The position numbers and the translations under genes are program-made. Shown in pieces: positions 16,451-28,266 of a DNA stretch of 64,000 bases (positions within the stretch are counted from its first letter, which is position 1; each line of letters begins with the position of its first letter). The notes beneath the pieces were generated by a model. The model was not told where the DNA came from, did no database searches, and saw only the letters and a list, made by a program, of their open reading frames with translations. Origin of the DNA: Paraburkholderia unamae (GTDB lineage: Bacteria; Pseudomonadota; Gammaproteobacteria; Burkholderiales; Burkholderiaceae); assembly GCF_003268775.1 (NCBI RefSeq), contig NZ_QLSU01000017.1:1-64000 (forward strand). Reading direction: 5' to 3'.

Positions 16451-16921
16451 CTAGAAGTAGTGGCGCGTAATGAATTCGGCCACGCAAGCGGGCCGCTCGC
16501 CGCCCTCGCGCTCGATGCTCACATCCCACACGACCTGTACGCCTCCGCCTTCCACGTCGCTCGCTTCCTTCACCGCGATCCGCGCGCGCACCTTCGCGCC
16601 CACCGGCACCGGCTGCGTGAAGCGCACGCGATTCAGGCCGTAGTTCACGCCCATGCGCTGGCGCATATGCAGCGTCTCGCCGAGCAGCGCGGGAATGAGC
16701 GAGAGCGTGAGGAAGCCGTGCGCGATCGGGCCGCCGAACGGCGACTCGCGGCGCGCGCGTTCCGCGTCGATATGAATCCACTGGTGATCGCCCGTGGCAT
16801 CGGCAAAACCCTGCACGTCCGCTTCAGTCACCACGCGCCAGCCGCTCACGAGCGCGGGCGCGCCGATCAGCGCGCGCAACGCGGCTGCGTCGGCGATCTG
16901 CATCACGTCACTTTCGCTCAT
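16451..16921 (-). CDS. MaoC family (R)-hydratase, subunit or isozyme 2
   Basis: 156-residue single hot-dog domain. The hydratase-2 catalytic pair is intact in ADATGDHQWIHIDAERA (Asp and His five apart), followed by the substrate loop SPFGGPIAHGFLTLSL. These enzymes hydrate trans-2-enoyl-CoA to (R)-3-hydroxyacyl-CoA. The start codon overlaps the stop of the other MaoC gene (ATGA), so equal translation and a heteromeric enzyme are plausible. Last gene of the DUF1178/acyl-CoA dehydrogenase operon. A second ATG 18 bases in is possible. Confidence 0.88.
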   Translation of the reverse strand: MSESDVMQIADAAALRALIGAPALVSGWRVVTEADVQGFADATGDHQWIHIDAERARRESPFGGPIAHGFLTLSLIPALLGETLHMRQRMGVNYGLNRVRFTQPVPVGAKVRARIAVKEASDVEGGGVQVVWDVSIEREGGERPACVAEFITRHYF

Positions 16922-17376
16922 GATGCGGCCCCCGGATGGCGAAGGCCGAACAGCGCCTTCGAGCGCACCGTCACGATCAGTTCGCCATGCTGGTTGTGCC
17001 CTTCCCACAGCGTTTCGACGATGCCGCGATCGGGCTTGCTCTGCGACACGCGCTTGCTCACGACCGTATTCGTCATCGTGAGCGTGTCGCCCACGCGCGT
17101 GGGCTTGAGCCAGCGGATCTCGTCGACACCGGGTGAACCCATCGACGTGGAGTCCCTCAGGAAGTTGCGCACGAGCATGCCCATCATGATCGAGCAGGTG
17201 TGCCAGCCGCTCGCGACGAGCCCGCCGAACATCGACGCTTCGCCCGCCGCTTCGCTCAGGTGGAACGGCTGCGGATCGAACTGCTCCGCGAACTGCACCA
17301 CCTCGTCGCGCCCGAACGTGTGCGAACCGATCACATAGCGCTTGCCGACTTCAAGATCTTCGTAACTCAGGCCCAT
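16918..17376 (-). CDS. MaoC family dehydratase, subunit or isozyme 1
   Basis: 152 residues, single hot-dog domain. The active-site motif is AEQFDPQPFHLSEAAG, where the usual Gly-Asp-x-Asn-Pro is reduced to Asp-Pro but Asp and His keep their spacing; the downstream loop is SMFGGLVASGWHTCSIMM. It differs from its neighbour, so this is not a recent duplication. MGLSYEDLEVGKRY at 17376 is preferred, with GGAGAG upstream. It lies between acyl-CoA dehydrogenase and MaoC genes, pointing to hydration of the enoyl-CoA product of those dehydrogenases. Confidence 0.88.
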   Translation of the reverse strand: MGLSYEDLEVGKRYVIGSHTFGRDEVVQFAEQFDPQPFHLSEAAGEASMFGGLVASGWHTCSIMMGMLVRNFLRDSTSMGSPGVDEIRWLKPTRVGDTLTMTNTVVSKRVSQSKPDRGIVETLWEGHNQHGELIVTVRSKALFGLRHPGAAS

Positions 17377-17415
17377 CCCAGACTCTCCGCTTGTATGCCG
17401 TGCTGCCACCGCGCC

Positions 17416-18540
17416 TCACGCCGCCCGCGCAAAGCCGGGCAGCGACGCGAAGCGCGCAAGATGATGATCGACGTCGCCAAGCGTCGTTTCGATGATCGCG
17501 AGACGCTTGAACAGGTGCGCCGCCGCGACTTCGTTGGTGACGCCCATGCCGCCGTGCAACTGCACGGCCTGCTGGCCGACGAAGCGCGCCGCCTGCCCCA
17601 CGCGCACCTTCGCCGCCGAGATGGCGCGACGCCGCTCGTCGGGCGACTCGCTACTGTAACGTGCGGCGGCGAGGTACGTGAGCGAACGAGCCTGCTCCGC
17701 GTGGATCAGCATCTCCGCCATGCGGTGCTGCAATGCCTGGAAGCGCGCGATCGGCACGCCGAACTGCTGGCGCGTCTTCGTGTATTCGACGCTCGCATGG
17801 TTGAGCGCGTCCATCGCGCCCACCGCCTCCGCGCACAGCAGGAAGGTGGCGTAGTCCGCGATCTTCTCCCACGTGGCGGCGCCGGTGTGCGCGTCGCCCA
17901 GACGGCGCGCGTGCGCGTCCCTGAACGTGAGCGTCGCGGCGCGCTGACCGTCGATCGTGCGGTAGTCGCTCACCTCGACGCCCTTCGTGTCGCGAGCGAC
18001 GATGAAGAGCGCCACCTCGCCAGCCAGCCGCGCCGGCACGATCCAGTAGTCGGCCTGGGCGCCGTGCTGCACGACCGACTTCGTGCCGGAGAGCGCAAAG
18101 CCGTCGCCGGTTTCCTGCGCCTGCGTATCGAGCGAGAACAGGTCGTAGCGCGCCTGCGGTTCGTGGAACGCGGCGGCGAGCTTGACCTCGCCCGAGGCGA
18201 CCCGTTCGAGCAGCGCCGCGTTTTCCGCGTTGGAGGCACCGGCGAGCTTGAGCGCTTCGACGCCCACGGCGCTCGCCCAGTACGGCTCCACGACCAGCGC
18301 GCGGCCCAACTCCTGCATGACCACGAGCATGTCGAACGGCGTGCCGTCGAAACCGCCCTGCTCCGAAGGCACCGGCAAGGCCGTGAGGCCGAGTTCGACG
18401 AACGCCTTCCAGTGCTCGCTCGACACGCCCGCGGGCGACTTCACGATCGCCTGGCGTGCTTCGAAGCCGTAGTTCTTGTCGAGATAGCGACGCAGCGCGT
18501 CGGCGAGTTGCTGTTGTTCTTCGGTGAAATTGAAGTTCAT
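17416..18540 (-). CDS. acyl-CoA dehydrogenase, small-subunit (PimD-like) type
   Basis: 374 residues. FAD-enzyme features: SEQGGFDGTPFDMLVVMQELGRALVVEPY, TKTRQQFGVPIARFQALQHRMAEM and QLHGGMGVTNEVAAAHLFKRL. It lacks the MTEP segment that most complete acyl-CoA dehydrogenases use to grip FAD and substrate (here AAAFHEPQARY), as seen in the small subunits of heteromeric enzymes such as pimeloyl-CoA dehydrogenase PimCD. GAGGAG lies upstream of the start. It sits directly behind the large-subunit gene, which ends 11 bases before. Predicted to form a complex with it; the substrate is unknown. Confidence 0.87.
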   Translation of the reverse strand: MNFNFTEEQQQLADALRRYLDKNYGFEARQAIVKSPAGVSSEHWKAFVELGLTALPVPSEQGGFDGTPFDMLVVMQELGRALVVEPYWASAVGVEALKLAGASNAENAALLERVASGEVKLAAAFHEPQARYDLFSLDTQAQETGDGFALSGTKSVVQHGAQADYWIVPARLAGEVALFIVARDTKGVEVSDYRTIDGQRAATLTFRDAHARRLGDAHTGAATWEKIADYATFLLCAEAVGAMDALNHASVEYTKTRQQFGVPIARFQALQHRMAEMLIHAEQARSLTYLAAARYSSESPDERRRAISAAKVRVGQAARFVGQQAVQLHGGMGVTNEVAAAHLFKRLAIIETTLGDVDHHLARFASLPGFARAA

Positions 18541-18551
18541 TGCGCCGCTCC

Positions 18552-19760
<1,209 letters not shown>

Positions 19761-19826
19761 GCGCAGTGTCTCCTGGCCGCGGCCGGTGCGGATCGAACCC
19801 GCGCCGCGGCGAAGACCCGCGTGACG

Positions 19827-20261
19827 TTATTGCAGCGGACCCTTCAGCGCGGCCGGAACCGGCAGCGGCATCACATCGATGCCTTCTTCGACGAGAGCTT
19901 GCGCATCTTCCGCGGAAGCGACTCCACGGATGTTGCGCGACGGCGCTTCGTTATAGTGAATGCGCCGCGCCTCCTCGGCGAAACGGTCGCCTACGTTCTC
20001 CGTCTTCTCGAGGACCTCGCGTATCACTCGCATCGCATGCGCCTGCCACTGCTCCGCCTGATCGCGAGGCGACGCCTTGGGCGTTTCGCTCGCGCCGGAG
20101 AGGTTCAGCCGGGGCGCGGACGGCACGCGGGTCACATGGGTGGCGCCGCACATCGGACATTCGACCAGCTTGCGGGACAGTTGCGACTCGAAGTCGTCAA
20201 CCGATGCGAACCAGCCTTCAAACCGGTGGCCGTCTGGACACTGTAAATCGAGGACCTTCAT
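19827..20261 (-). CDS. DUF1178 family protein
   Basis: 144 residues. Begins MKVLDLQCPDGHRFEGWF and has a second pair in VECPMCGATHVTRVP; the Cys/His pattern suggests one zinc site near the N-terminus, in a style similar to zinc-ribbon regulators. The remainder is helical (RVIREVLEKTENVGDRFAEEARRIHYNEAPSRNIRG), matching the DUF1178 family of unknown function. First gene of the acyl-CoA dehydrogenase/MaoC operon by position, 66 bases before it. Its promoter carries the shared operator at 20307-20318. Confidence 0.9.
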   Translation of the reverse strand: MKVLDLQCPDGHRFEGWFASVDDFESQLSRKLVECPMCGATHVTRVPSAPRLNLSGASETPKASPRDQAEQWQAHAMRVIREVLEKTENVGDRFAEEARRIHYNEAPSRNIRGVASAEDAQALVEEGIDVMPLPVPAALKGPLQ

Positions 20262-20281
20262 GGGAATCGAGGCTTGCGTTG

Positions 20282-20318
20282 AGTGTAGCGCAAAACGTAA
20301 ATTTGTGAACGACCGTTC
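20282..20318 (-). promoter_or_regulatory. promoter and palindromic operator for the DUF1178/acyl-CoA dehydrogenase operon
   Basis: On the minus strand a -35 TTCACA (20309-20304) and -10 TACACT (20287-20282) are 16 bases apart. GAACGACCGTTC at 20307-20318 is a perfect palindrome with AC in the centre and overlaps the -35 box. It matches GTACGACCGTGC in the promoter at 9201-9212. The pattern is like operators of TetR-family regulators of fatty-acid catabolism; the regulator itself is not known. Confidence 0.6.
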
Positions 20319-20437
20319 GAAAAAAATCTTGCGGCCAACCACCACGGATTATCGCGGGCGATCGATTGTAGCTCCGCTGGCACGGGCGCGCTGAAGGTGC
20401 TTCGGCTTCCGCCTTGCTCCATACGGTTGCCTCAATG

Positions 20438-20464
20438 AAAAACGGCGGCCACGCGGGCCGCCGT
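20438..20464 (-). terminator. intrinsic terminator after the Nudix gene
   Basis: ACGGCGGCC/GGCCGCCGT, 9-bp stem, 5-base loop, followed on the minus strand by five T. It ends the transcript that includes the Nudix hydrolase gene. Confidence 0.88.
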
Positions 20465-20494
20465 CTACCGGGAAATCGATGCACGCCGCGCGTG

Positions 20495-21085
20495 TCAGCC
20501 CTGCTCCGGCTGCGCGAGCGGCCATGCGCCCGAGAGCGCCTTTTCGAGCCAGAACGTGCCAATGATCGTTTTCACGTCGGTGATCTTGCCCGTGCGGACC
20601 CATTCGAGCAATTCGGGAACCGTCGCCGTGAAGGTTTCGAGAAACTCGCCGTCATCGAGCTGCGCCGCGCCCGCCGTCAGGCCGCGCGCCAGATAGATGT
20701 CGATGAACTCAGTCGAGTACGAGATCACAGGGTGGATCTGCGTGAGATAGATATACTCGCGCGCCGTGTAGCCCGTCTCCTCCTTCAGTTCGCGGATCGC
20801 GCAAGCGAGCGCACCCTCCTGCGGGTCGAGCTTGCCGGCCGGGAACTCCGTCATCACGCGCGCGAGCGGATAGCGGTACTGGCGCTCCATCAGCACGCGC
20901 CCATCGTCGAACAACGGAATCACCATCACCGCGCCGGGATGCTGAACGAACTCGCGCGTGGCGTGCTTGCCGTCCGGCAGGGCCACGGTGTCGCGCTTGA
21001 GGGTCAGAAAGTTGCCCGCGTAAAGTGTCGTGCTTTCCACGCACGTCTCGGCGAGCGCCGGATCGTGTTGATGATGTTCAGCCAT
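20495..21085 (-). CDS. Nudix hydrolase, ADP-ribose pyrophosphatase type
   Basis: 196 residues. A perfect Nudix box runs from G84 to about U106 (G-x5-E-x7-REL-x-EE-x-G) with E90, R98, E99, E102 and E103. The N-terminal part (TLYAGNFLTLKRDTVALPDGKHATREFVQHPGAV) matches NudF-like enzymes that split ADP-ribose into AMP and ribose 5-phosphate. Cytosolic and Mg-dependent by family knowledge. It lies 104 bases after DUF2818 in the same direction, so it may be read from the nuo transcript. Confidence 0.92.
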   Translation of the reverse strand: MAEHHQHDPALAETCVESTTLYAGNFLTLKRDTVALPDGKHATREFVQHPGAVMVIPLFDDGRVLMERQYRYPLARVMTEFPAGKLDPQEGALACAIRELKEETGYTAREYIYLTQIHPVISYSTEFIDIYLARGLTAGAAQLDDGEFLETFTATVPELLEWVRTGKITDVKTIIGTFWLEKALSGAWPLAQPEQG

Positions 21086-21189
21086 GTTCAGCCTCGTGGG
21101 TGCTCAAGAAGTCGGGAAATTGCGGGCGCGCCGCTTGAACGGGATTCGATCGAACGCCGCGCGCCGGCCGTCAGGCCGGGCCGCGCGCG

Positions 21190-21492
21190 TCACGCCGTGC
21201 GGCGTTTGACGAGATATTGCCAGGTGAAGCCGGGAAACGCGAACACGACAAAAAGACTGAAGGTGATCGCGTAGAACTGCCAGCCCTGGTCAAAGCGGTT
21301 GCCGGCGCGCGCTTCCAGCAGGAAGCCGAACGCACCGACCACACAATACAGCACGATCATTTCAGCGATGCGAATCCACGCACTCTTCTTCGGTGCGCGA
21401 AGCGGTACGACGCCGAACAATCGCTGGTTGAGGAACGGCAGGTTGGCGCCCGCGAGCGCCAACAGCACGATAAACCAGCCCGCTGCCGACAT
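21190..21492 (-). CDS. DUF2818 family membrane protein, coupled to nuoN
   Basis: 100 residues with three hydrophobic segments (about 5-20, 42-60 and 75-92) and the signature LALAGANLPFLNQRLFG. The start ATG shares one base with the stop of nuoN in the arrangement TGATG, a known signal for termination-reinitiation, so it is expressed with complex I. DUF2818 follows nuoN in many Burkholderiales; it may be an accessory or assembly factor of NADH dehydrogenase. That role is inference. Confidence 0.85.
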   Translation of the reverse strand: MSAAGWFIVLLALAGANLPFLNQRLFGVVPLRAPKKSAWIRIAEMIVLYCVVGAFGFLLEARAGNRFDQGWQFYAITFSLFVVFAFPGFTWQYLVKRRTA

Positions 21493-22964
21493 CAGAGCGG
21501 CAACGTATGCGAAACGGCCTGCAAGCAGAGCGACATCAGCGGGCCCGGAATGATGCCGAGCACGAGCACCGCCACGCCGTTGAGCGTGAGCAGCGCACGG
21601 TTGCATGCGTGGCTCTCGATCGGCGCGGTGTCCTGCGGCGCGTCGAAGTACATCAGCTTGACGATACGCAGGTAGTAGAACGCGCCGAACAGCGACGTGA
21701 TCACGGCGAGCACGGCAAGCCACGTGAGGCCCGCGTTCATGGTCGCTTCGAGCACGGCGAGCTTCGCATAGAAGCCGACGGTCGGCGGAATGCCGGCGAG
21801 CGAGAACATCATGAGCATCATGACGAACGCGAACACCGGGCTGCGCTGGTTCAGGCCCTTGAAGTCGTCGATCGTTTCCGCCTCGAAGTCGCGGCGGGTC
21901 AGCAGCATGACGACGCCGAACGCGCCGAGCGTCGTGATCAGGTAGACGATGCTGTAGAACATGGCCGAGCTGTACGCGCTGGCCGCGCCCGTCGCCTTGT
22001 TGTCGACGATGCCGGCGAGCAGGCCGAGCAGCACGAAGCCCATGTTCGAAATGGCCGAGTACGCGAGCATCCGCTTGACGTTACGCTGCACGATACCCGT
22101 GATGTTGCCGACGATCATCGACAGCGCCGCGAGGATGATCAACATTTCCTGCCAGTCCACGGCCAGCGGCAGCAGACCCATCACGAGGAAGCGCACGGCC
22201 CAGGCGAATGCCGCGACCTTCGGGCCGCCGCCGGTGAGCAGCGTCATGGCCGTGGGCGCGCCTTGATAGACGTCGGGCACCCACATGTGGAACGGCACCG
22301 CGCCCATCTTGAACGCCACGCCCGCGACGATGAACACCACGCCGAACAGCAGGACGATATCGTTGATGTGACCGGAGGCGACGGCCTTGAACACTTCGTT
22401 CAGTTCGAGCGCACCGGTCGCACCGTACAGCATCGAGATGCCATAGAGCAGGAAGCCGGAAGCCAGCGCACCGAGCACGTAGTACTTCATCGCCGCTTCG
22501 TTCGACTGCGCCGCATCACGACGCAGTGCGATGACCGCGTAGAGCGAAAGCGACATCAGCTCGAGGCCGAGGTACAGCGTGAGGAAGTTGTTGCCCGAGA
22601 TCATGCAGATCTGGCCAAGCAGCGAGAACATGCCAAGCAGGAAGAACTCGCCCCGGAACATGTCGCGGTCTTCGAGGTACTTGCGCGAGTACACGATCGA
22701 CACGGCGTAGCCGAGCGTGACCACGGACTTCATCGCGCTGGCGAACGGGTCGACCACGTACATGCGCGTGAAGTAGTAGTGCACTTGCGGATCGAACGCG
22801 TTCACCGCAAACCAGATGCCGGCCACGACCGTAGTCAGCAGCGCGATGAAATAGGTCGTGCGACGGCCCGAAGGGCCGGAGAACGTGTCGTTAATCCACG
22901 CGACGACGAGGCCGGTCATCACCAGGGCGTCGGGTAGCAGAGCGTTCAAAGGGGCGTTTGGCAT
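21492..22964 (-). CDS. nuoN: NADH-quinone oxidoreductase subunit N
   Basis: 490 residues, an antiporter-like membrane subunit of complex I with about fourteen transmembrane helices. Conserved pieces include LELMSLSLYAVIAL (the helix-5 glutamate), FKMGAVPFHMWVPDVYQGAP and the central KRMLAYSAISNMGFVLLG with its proton-path lysine. It pumps protons with NuoL and NuoM. Last of the fourteen nuo genes; the order nuoA to nuoN is the standard one. Full length. Confidence 0.97.
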   Translation of the reverse strand: MPNAPLNALLPDALVMTGLVVAWINDTFSGPSGRRTTYFIALLTTVVAGIWFAVNAFDPQVHYYFTRMYVVDPFASAMKSVVTLGYAVSIVYSRKYLEDRDMFRGEFFLLGMFSLLGQICMISGNNFLTLYLGLELMSLSLYAVIALRRDAAQSNEAAMKYYVLGALASGFLLYGISMLYGATGALELNEVFKAVASGHINDIVLLFGVVFIVAGVAFKMGAVPFHMWVPDVYQGAPTAMTLLTGGGPKVAAFAWAVRFLVMGLLPLAVDWQEMLIILAALSMIVGNITGIVQRNVKRMLAYSAISNMGFVLLGLLAGIVDNKATGAASAYSSAMFYSIVYLITTLGAFGVVMLLTRRDFEAETIDDFKGLNQRSPVFAFVMMLMMFSLAGIPPTVGFYAKLAVLEATMNAGLTWLAVLAVITSLFGAFYYLRIVKLMYFDAPQDTAPIESHACNRALLTLNGVAVLVLGIIPGPLMSLCLQAVSHTLPL

Positions 22965-22988
22965 GATCTTTTGTTCCTCCGCTCGGTA

Positions 22989-24488
22989 TTACTGTGACAG
23001 CGGCAGTTTCGACACTGCGACGTGGGAGAGGAGGTTTTCCACGGAAACGTGCATCACATCGGTAAAGGGCTTCGGGTAGATGCCCATGAAAAGCGTAAAC
23101 AGCGCGAGCACCGCAAGAATGAAGTATTCGCGACAGTTGATGTCCTTCAGCTCGCGAACATGATCGTTCGCGATGGCGCCGAAGTACACCCGCTTGTACA
23201 TCCACAACGTATAGGCCGCGCCCAGGATCAGCGTGAACGCCGCCCCGAATGCGATCCAGAAGTTGAACTTCACAGCCGCCAGGATCACCATGAATTCGCC
23301 GACGAATCCCGAGGTGCCCGGCAGGCCGCAGTTGGCCATCGCGAACAACATGGCCAGCGCGGCGAACTTCGGCATGGTGTTGACCACACCGCCGTAGTCG
23401 GCGATATCGCGCGTGTGCATGCGGTCATACAGCACCCCGATGCACAGGAACATGGCGCCCGAGACGAAGCCGTGCGAGATCATCTGGATCAGCGCGCCCT
23501 CCACGGCCAGCTGGCTCGACGGGCCGAACATAAAGAAGCCGAGCGTGACGAAGCCCATGTGGGCAATCGACGAGTACGCGACCAGCTTCTTCATGTCCGC
23601 CTGCACCATCGCCACGAGACCGATGTAGATCACGGCGATCAGCGACAGCGTGATGATGACCGGCGCCAGGTAGTGGCTCGCATCCGGGGCGACCGGCAGC
23701 GAGAAACGCAGGAAACCGTATGCGCCGAGCTTCAGCATGATGGCGGCCAGCACGACCGAGCCGCCCGTAGGCGCTTCCACGTGCGCGTCCGGCAACCACG
23801 TGTGGACCGGCCACATCGGCACCTTGACGGCGAAGGCGAAGAAGAACGCGATGAACAGCAGGATCTGCGGCGTCATTGCAATCTTCGCATCCTGCCAGGT
23901 GGCGAGATCGAAGGTCCCCGTGATGCGGTACAGGTACAGCAACGCAACCAGCATGAGCAGCGAGCCGGCCAGCGTGTAAAGAAAGAACTTGAACGCGGCG
24001 TACACGCGGTTCGGGCCGCCCCACACGCCGATGATGATGTACATCGGAATGAGCGTGGCTTCGAAGAACACGTAGAACAGCAGACCGTCGGCGGCGCAGA
24101 ACACGCCGATCATCAAACCGGACAGGATGAGGAACGCCGAGTAGTACTGCGCGACGTTCTTCGTAATGACCTGCCAGCCCGCGATCACGACGATCACGGT
24201 GATGAGCGCCGTGAGCACCACGAACCACATCGCAATGCCGTCGACGCCCAGGTGATACGAAATATTGAACCGCTCGATCCAGACCGACTTCTCTTCGAAC
24301 TGAAGAGAAGCCGTGGTCGTATCAAAACCCGCAACGAGCGGAAGGGTGACGAGGAAACTAAGCACCGAACCGATGAGTGCGAGCCAGCGGTCCGCACTCG
24401 GGTTCCGACGGGAACCCACTACAAGAACGATGATGCCGAATACGATCGGCATCCAGATCGCAATACTGAGAATCGGAGTTGCGTGCAT
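22989..24488 (-). CDS. nuoM: NADH-quinone oxidoreductase subunit M
   Basis: 499 residues, antiporter-like proton-pumping subunit. Recognised by LFYVFFEATLIPMYIIIGVWGG (essential Glu), FAVKVPMWPVHTWLPDAHVEAPTGGSVVLA and QADMKKLVAYSSIAHMGFVTLG (lysine in the central proton channel). About fourteen membrane helices; inner membrane. It sits 24 bases before nuoN and 13 bases after nuoL in the operon. No unusual features. Confidence 0.97.
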   Translation of the reverse strand: MHATPILSIAIWMPIVFGIIVLVVGSRRNPSADRWLALIGSVLSFLVTLPLVAGFDTTTASLQFEEKSVWIERFNISYHLGVDGIAMWFVVLTALITVIVVIAGWQVITKNVAQYYSAFLILSGLMIGVFCAADGLLFYVFFEATLIPMYIIIGVWGGPNRVYAAFKFFLYTLAGSLLMLVALLYLYRITGTFDLATWQDAKIAMTPQILLFIAFFFAFAVKVPMWPVHTWLPDAHVEAPTGGSVVLAAIMLKLGAYGFLRFSLPVAPDASHYLAPVIITLSLIAVIYIGLVAMVQADMKKLVAYSSIAHMGFVTLGFFMFGPSSQLAVEGALIQMISHGFVSGAMFLCIGVLYDRMHTRDIADYGGVVNTMPKFAALAMLFAMANCGLPGTSGFVGEFMVILAAVKFNFWIAFGAAFTLILGAAYTLWMYKRVYFGAIANDHVRELKDINCREYFILAVLALFTLFMGIYPKPFTDVMHVSVENLLSHVAVSKLPLSQ

Positions 24489-24501
24489 GCGTTTCCTCGC
24501 C

Positions 24502-26556
<2,055 letters not shown>

Positions 26557-26567
26557 AGCAGCCTGCC

Positions 26568-26873
26568 TTAGCCTTTGAGCTGATCGAGGTCCTCGACGTT
26601 GATCGTGTCGAGGCTGCGGAACAGAGTCACAAGAATAGCCAGACCAATCGCGGCTTCCGCTGCCGCAACAGTTAGCACGAAGAACACGAAAATCTGTCCG
26701 TGAACGTCACCGAGATAATGCGAGAACGCGACGAAATTCGTGTTCACCGCCAACAGCATCAGCTCAATCGCCATCAGGATGATGATGACGTTGCGCCGAT
26801 TGAGAAAAATGCCAACGATCGAGATCGCAAAGAGGATCGCGCCGAGGACGAGGTAATGGGCCAGTGTCAGCAT
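26568..26873 (-). CDS. nuoK: NADH-quinone oxidoreductase subunit K
   Basis: 101 residues, three transmembrane helices. The two buried glutamates needed for proton translocation are E37 ([11 protein letters not shown]) and E73 ([11 protein letters not shown]). The [10 protein letters not shown] start at 26873 is used; a much longer open frame upstream is an antisense-type extension across nuoJ. It lies between nuoJ and nuoL in the membrane-arm part of the operon. Confidence 0.97.
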
Positions 26874-26890
26874 GGTTCGCTCCTTCGCGC

Positions 26891-27586
26891 TTAGCTCTTC
26901 GTTGCCGGTGCAGCCGGTGCGGCGGGCGCCGCGGGTGCAGCGCCGGCTTCGGCTTGCGCCGGTTCCGCCGGCTCCGGCACTTCCACGACGGCCTGCATCT
27001 TCACGAGGCGCACGCGGTCCTGGCGACGCACGCTGACCTGCTTCGACACGTCCTGGCGCTTCGAGTCCTTCGGCTCGCGCACGGTCAGCGCGATGGCCGC
27101 GACGATCGCCACCAGCAGCACGAGGCCGGCGACTTCGAAGGCGAAGATGTAGTCGGTATAGATGATCTTGCCGATCAGGTGCGCGTTCGAGATCGCGGCG
27201 GCGGCAGCCGGCGTGGTGTCGGGCACCGGCGTGCTCGTCGCACCGTAGCCGTGCCACAGGATCAGCGCGGTTTCGATCACGATGATCGCGCCCACGATGG
27301 TCGCCACCGGGATGAAGCGCTTGAAGTCGCGGCTCAACACGTCGATGTTGATATCCAGCATCATCACCACGAACAGGAACAGCACCATCACCGCGCCCAC
27401 ATAGACGAGCACCAGCAGGATCGCGAGGAATTCGGCCTCGAGCAGCATCCAGATCGCGGCCGCGTTGAAGAACGCGAGCACGAGGAAGAGCGCAGACGAG
27501 ACAGGATTGCGCGAGGTGATCACCTTCAGCCCTGACAGCGTGAGCAGCAGCGCGAAGATGTAAAACAGGACGGTCGTGAATTCCAT
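26891..27586 (-). CDS. nuoJ: NADH-quinone oxidoreductase subunit J
   Basis: 231 residues. The first about 170 residues hold five membrane helices of NuoJ ([30 protein letters not shown] is the conserved helix 3 with its pi-bulge). A soluble C-terminal tail follows, about 60 residues, rich in Ala, Pro and Glu at the end; it is low complexity and probably non-essential. A 176-base gap separates it from nuoI upstream, larger than the other gaps in this operon. Confidence 0.96.
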
Positions 27587-27762
27587 GATTACTGGTTCAT
27601 CGTTGAGGCCTTCGTGAGGCGGATTGCGCGGCGCAAACTGGCGGCCAGACCAGTGAGCGTCGCGCCGCGGCGGTCAGGCTGAGGTCATGCGCGGCCCATC
27701 TGGCACACGCGCTCCCAACAGCCGGCCCGAACCGCGGGCCGATGCAGCGTCAAACTGAAAGA

Positions 27763-28251
27763 TCAACGGTACGGTGCATCCGCTGCCTTGTTCGCCGCGA
27801 TCTGCGTTTCATAGCGATCGCCAACGGCCAGCAGCATATCCTTCGTGAAATACAGGTCGCCGCGCTTCTCGCCGTGATACTCGAGAATGTGCGTTTCGAC
27901 GATCGAGTCGACCGGGCAGCTCTCTTCGCAGAAACCGCAGAAGATGCACTTGGTCAGGTCGATGTCGTAACGCGTCGTGCGGCGCGTGTTGTCCTCGCGC
28001 ACTTCCGATTCGATCGTGATCGCGAGCGCGGGGCACACGGCCTCGCACAGCTTGCACGCGATGCAGCGCTCTTCGCCATTTTCATAGCGGCGCAGCGCGT
28101 GCAAACCGCGAAAACGCGGGGAAATGGGCGTCTTTTCTTCCGGGAACTGCACGGTGAACTTGCGCTTGAAGGCGTAACGCCCCGTCAGCGCGAGCCCCTT
28201 GAGCAGCTCGGTCAGAAAAAACGTCTTGAAGAAGCTTTGGATAGCGTTCAT
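27763..28251 (-). CDS. nuoI: NADH-quinone oxidoreductase subunit I
   Basis: 162 residues, peripheral-arm ferredoxin-like subunit holding clusters N6a and N6b. The two CxxCxxCxxxCP motifs are complete: C63, C66, C69, C73 and C102, C105, C108, C112, with the usual crossed ligation of the fourth cysteines. The N-terminal amphipathic helix (FFKTFFLTELLKGLALTGRY) anchors it at the membrane. Fifteen bases from nuoH. Confidence 0.97.
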   Translation of the reverse strand: MNAIQSFFKTFFLTELLKGLALTGRYAFKRKFTVQFPEEKTPISPRFRGLHALRRYENGEERCIACKLCEAVCPALAITIESEVREDNTRRTTRYDIDLTKCIFCGFCEESCPVDSIVETHILEYHGEKRGDLYFTKDMLLAVGDRYETQIAANKAADAPYR

Positions 28252-28266
28252 GGTTGTGTTCGCCCC

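Noticed and set aside
21507..22937. A 476-codon open frame on the plus strand across nuoN
   Set aside because: Same reason: composition bias and exact overlap with a conserved gene.
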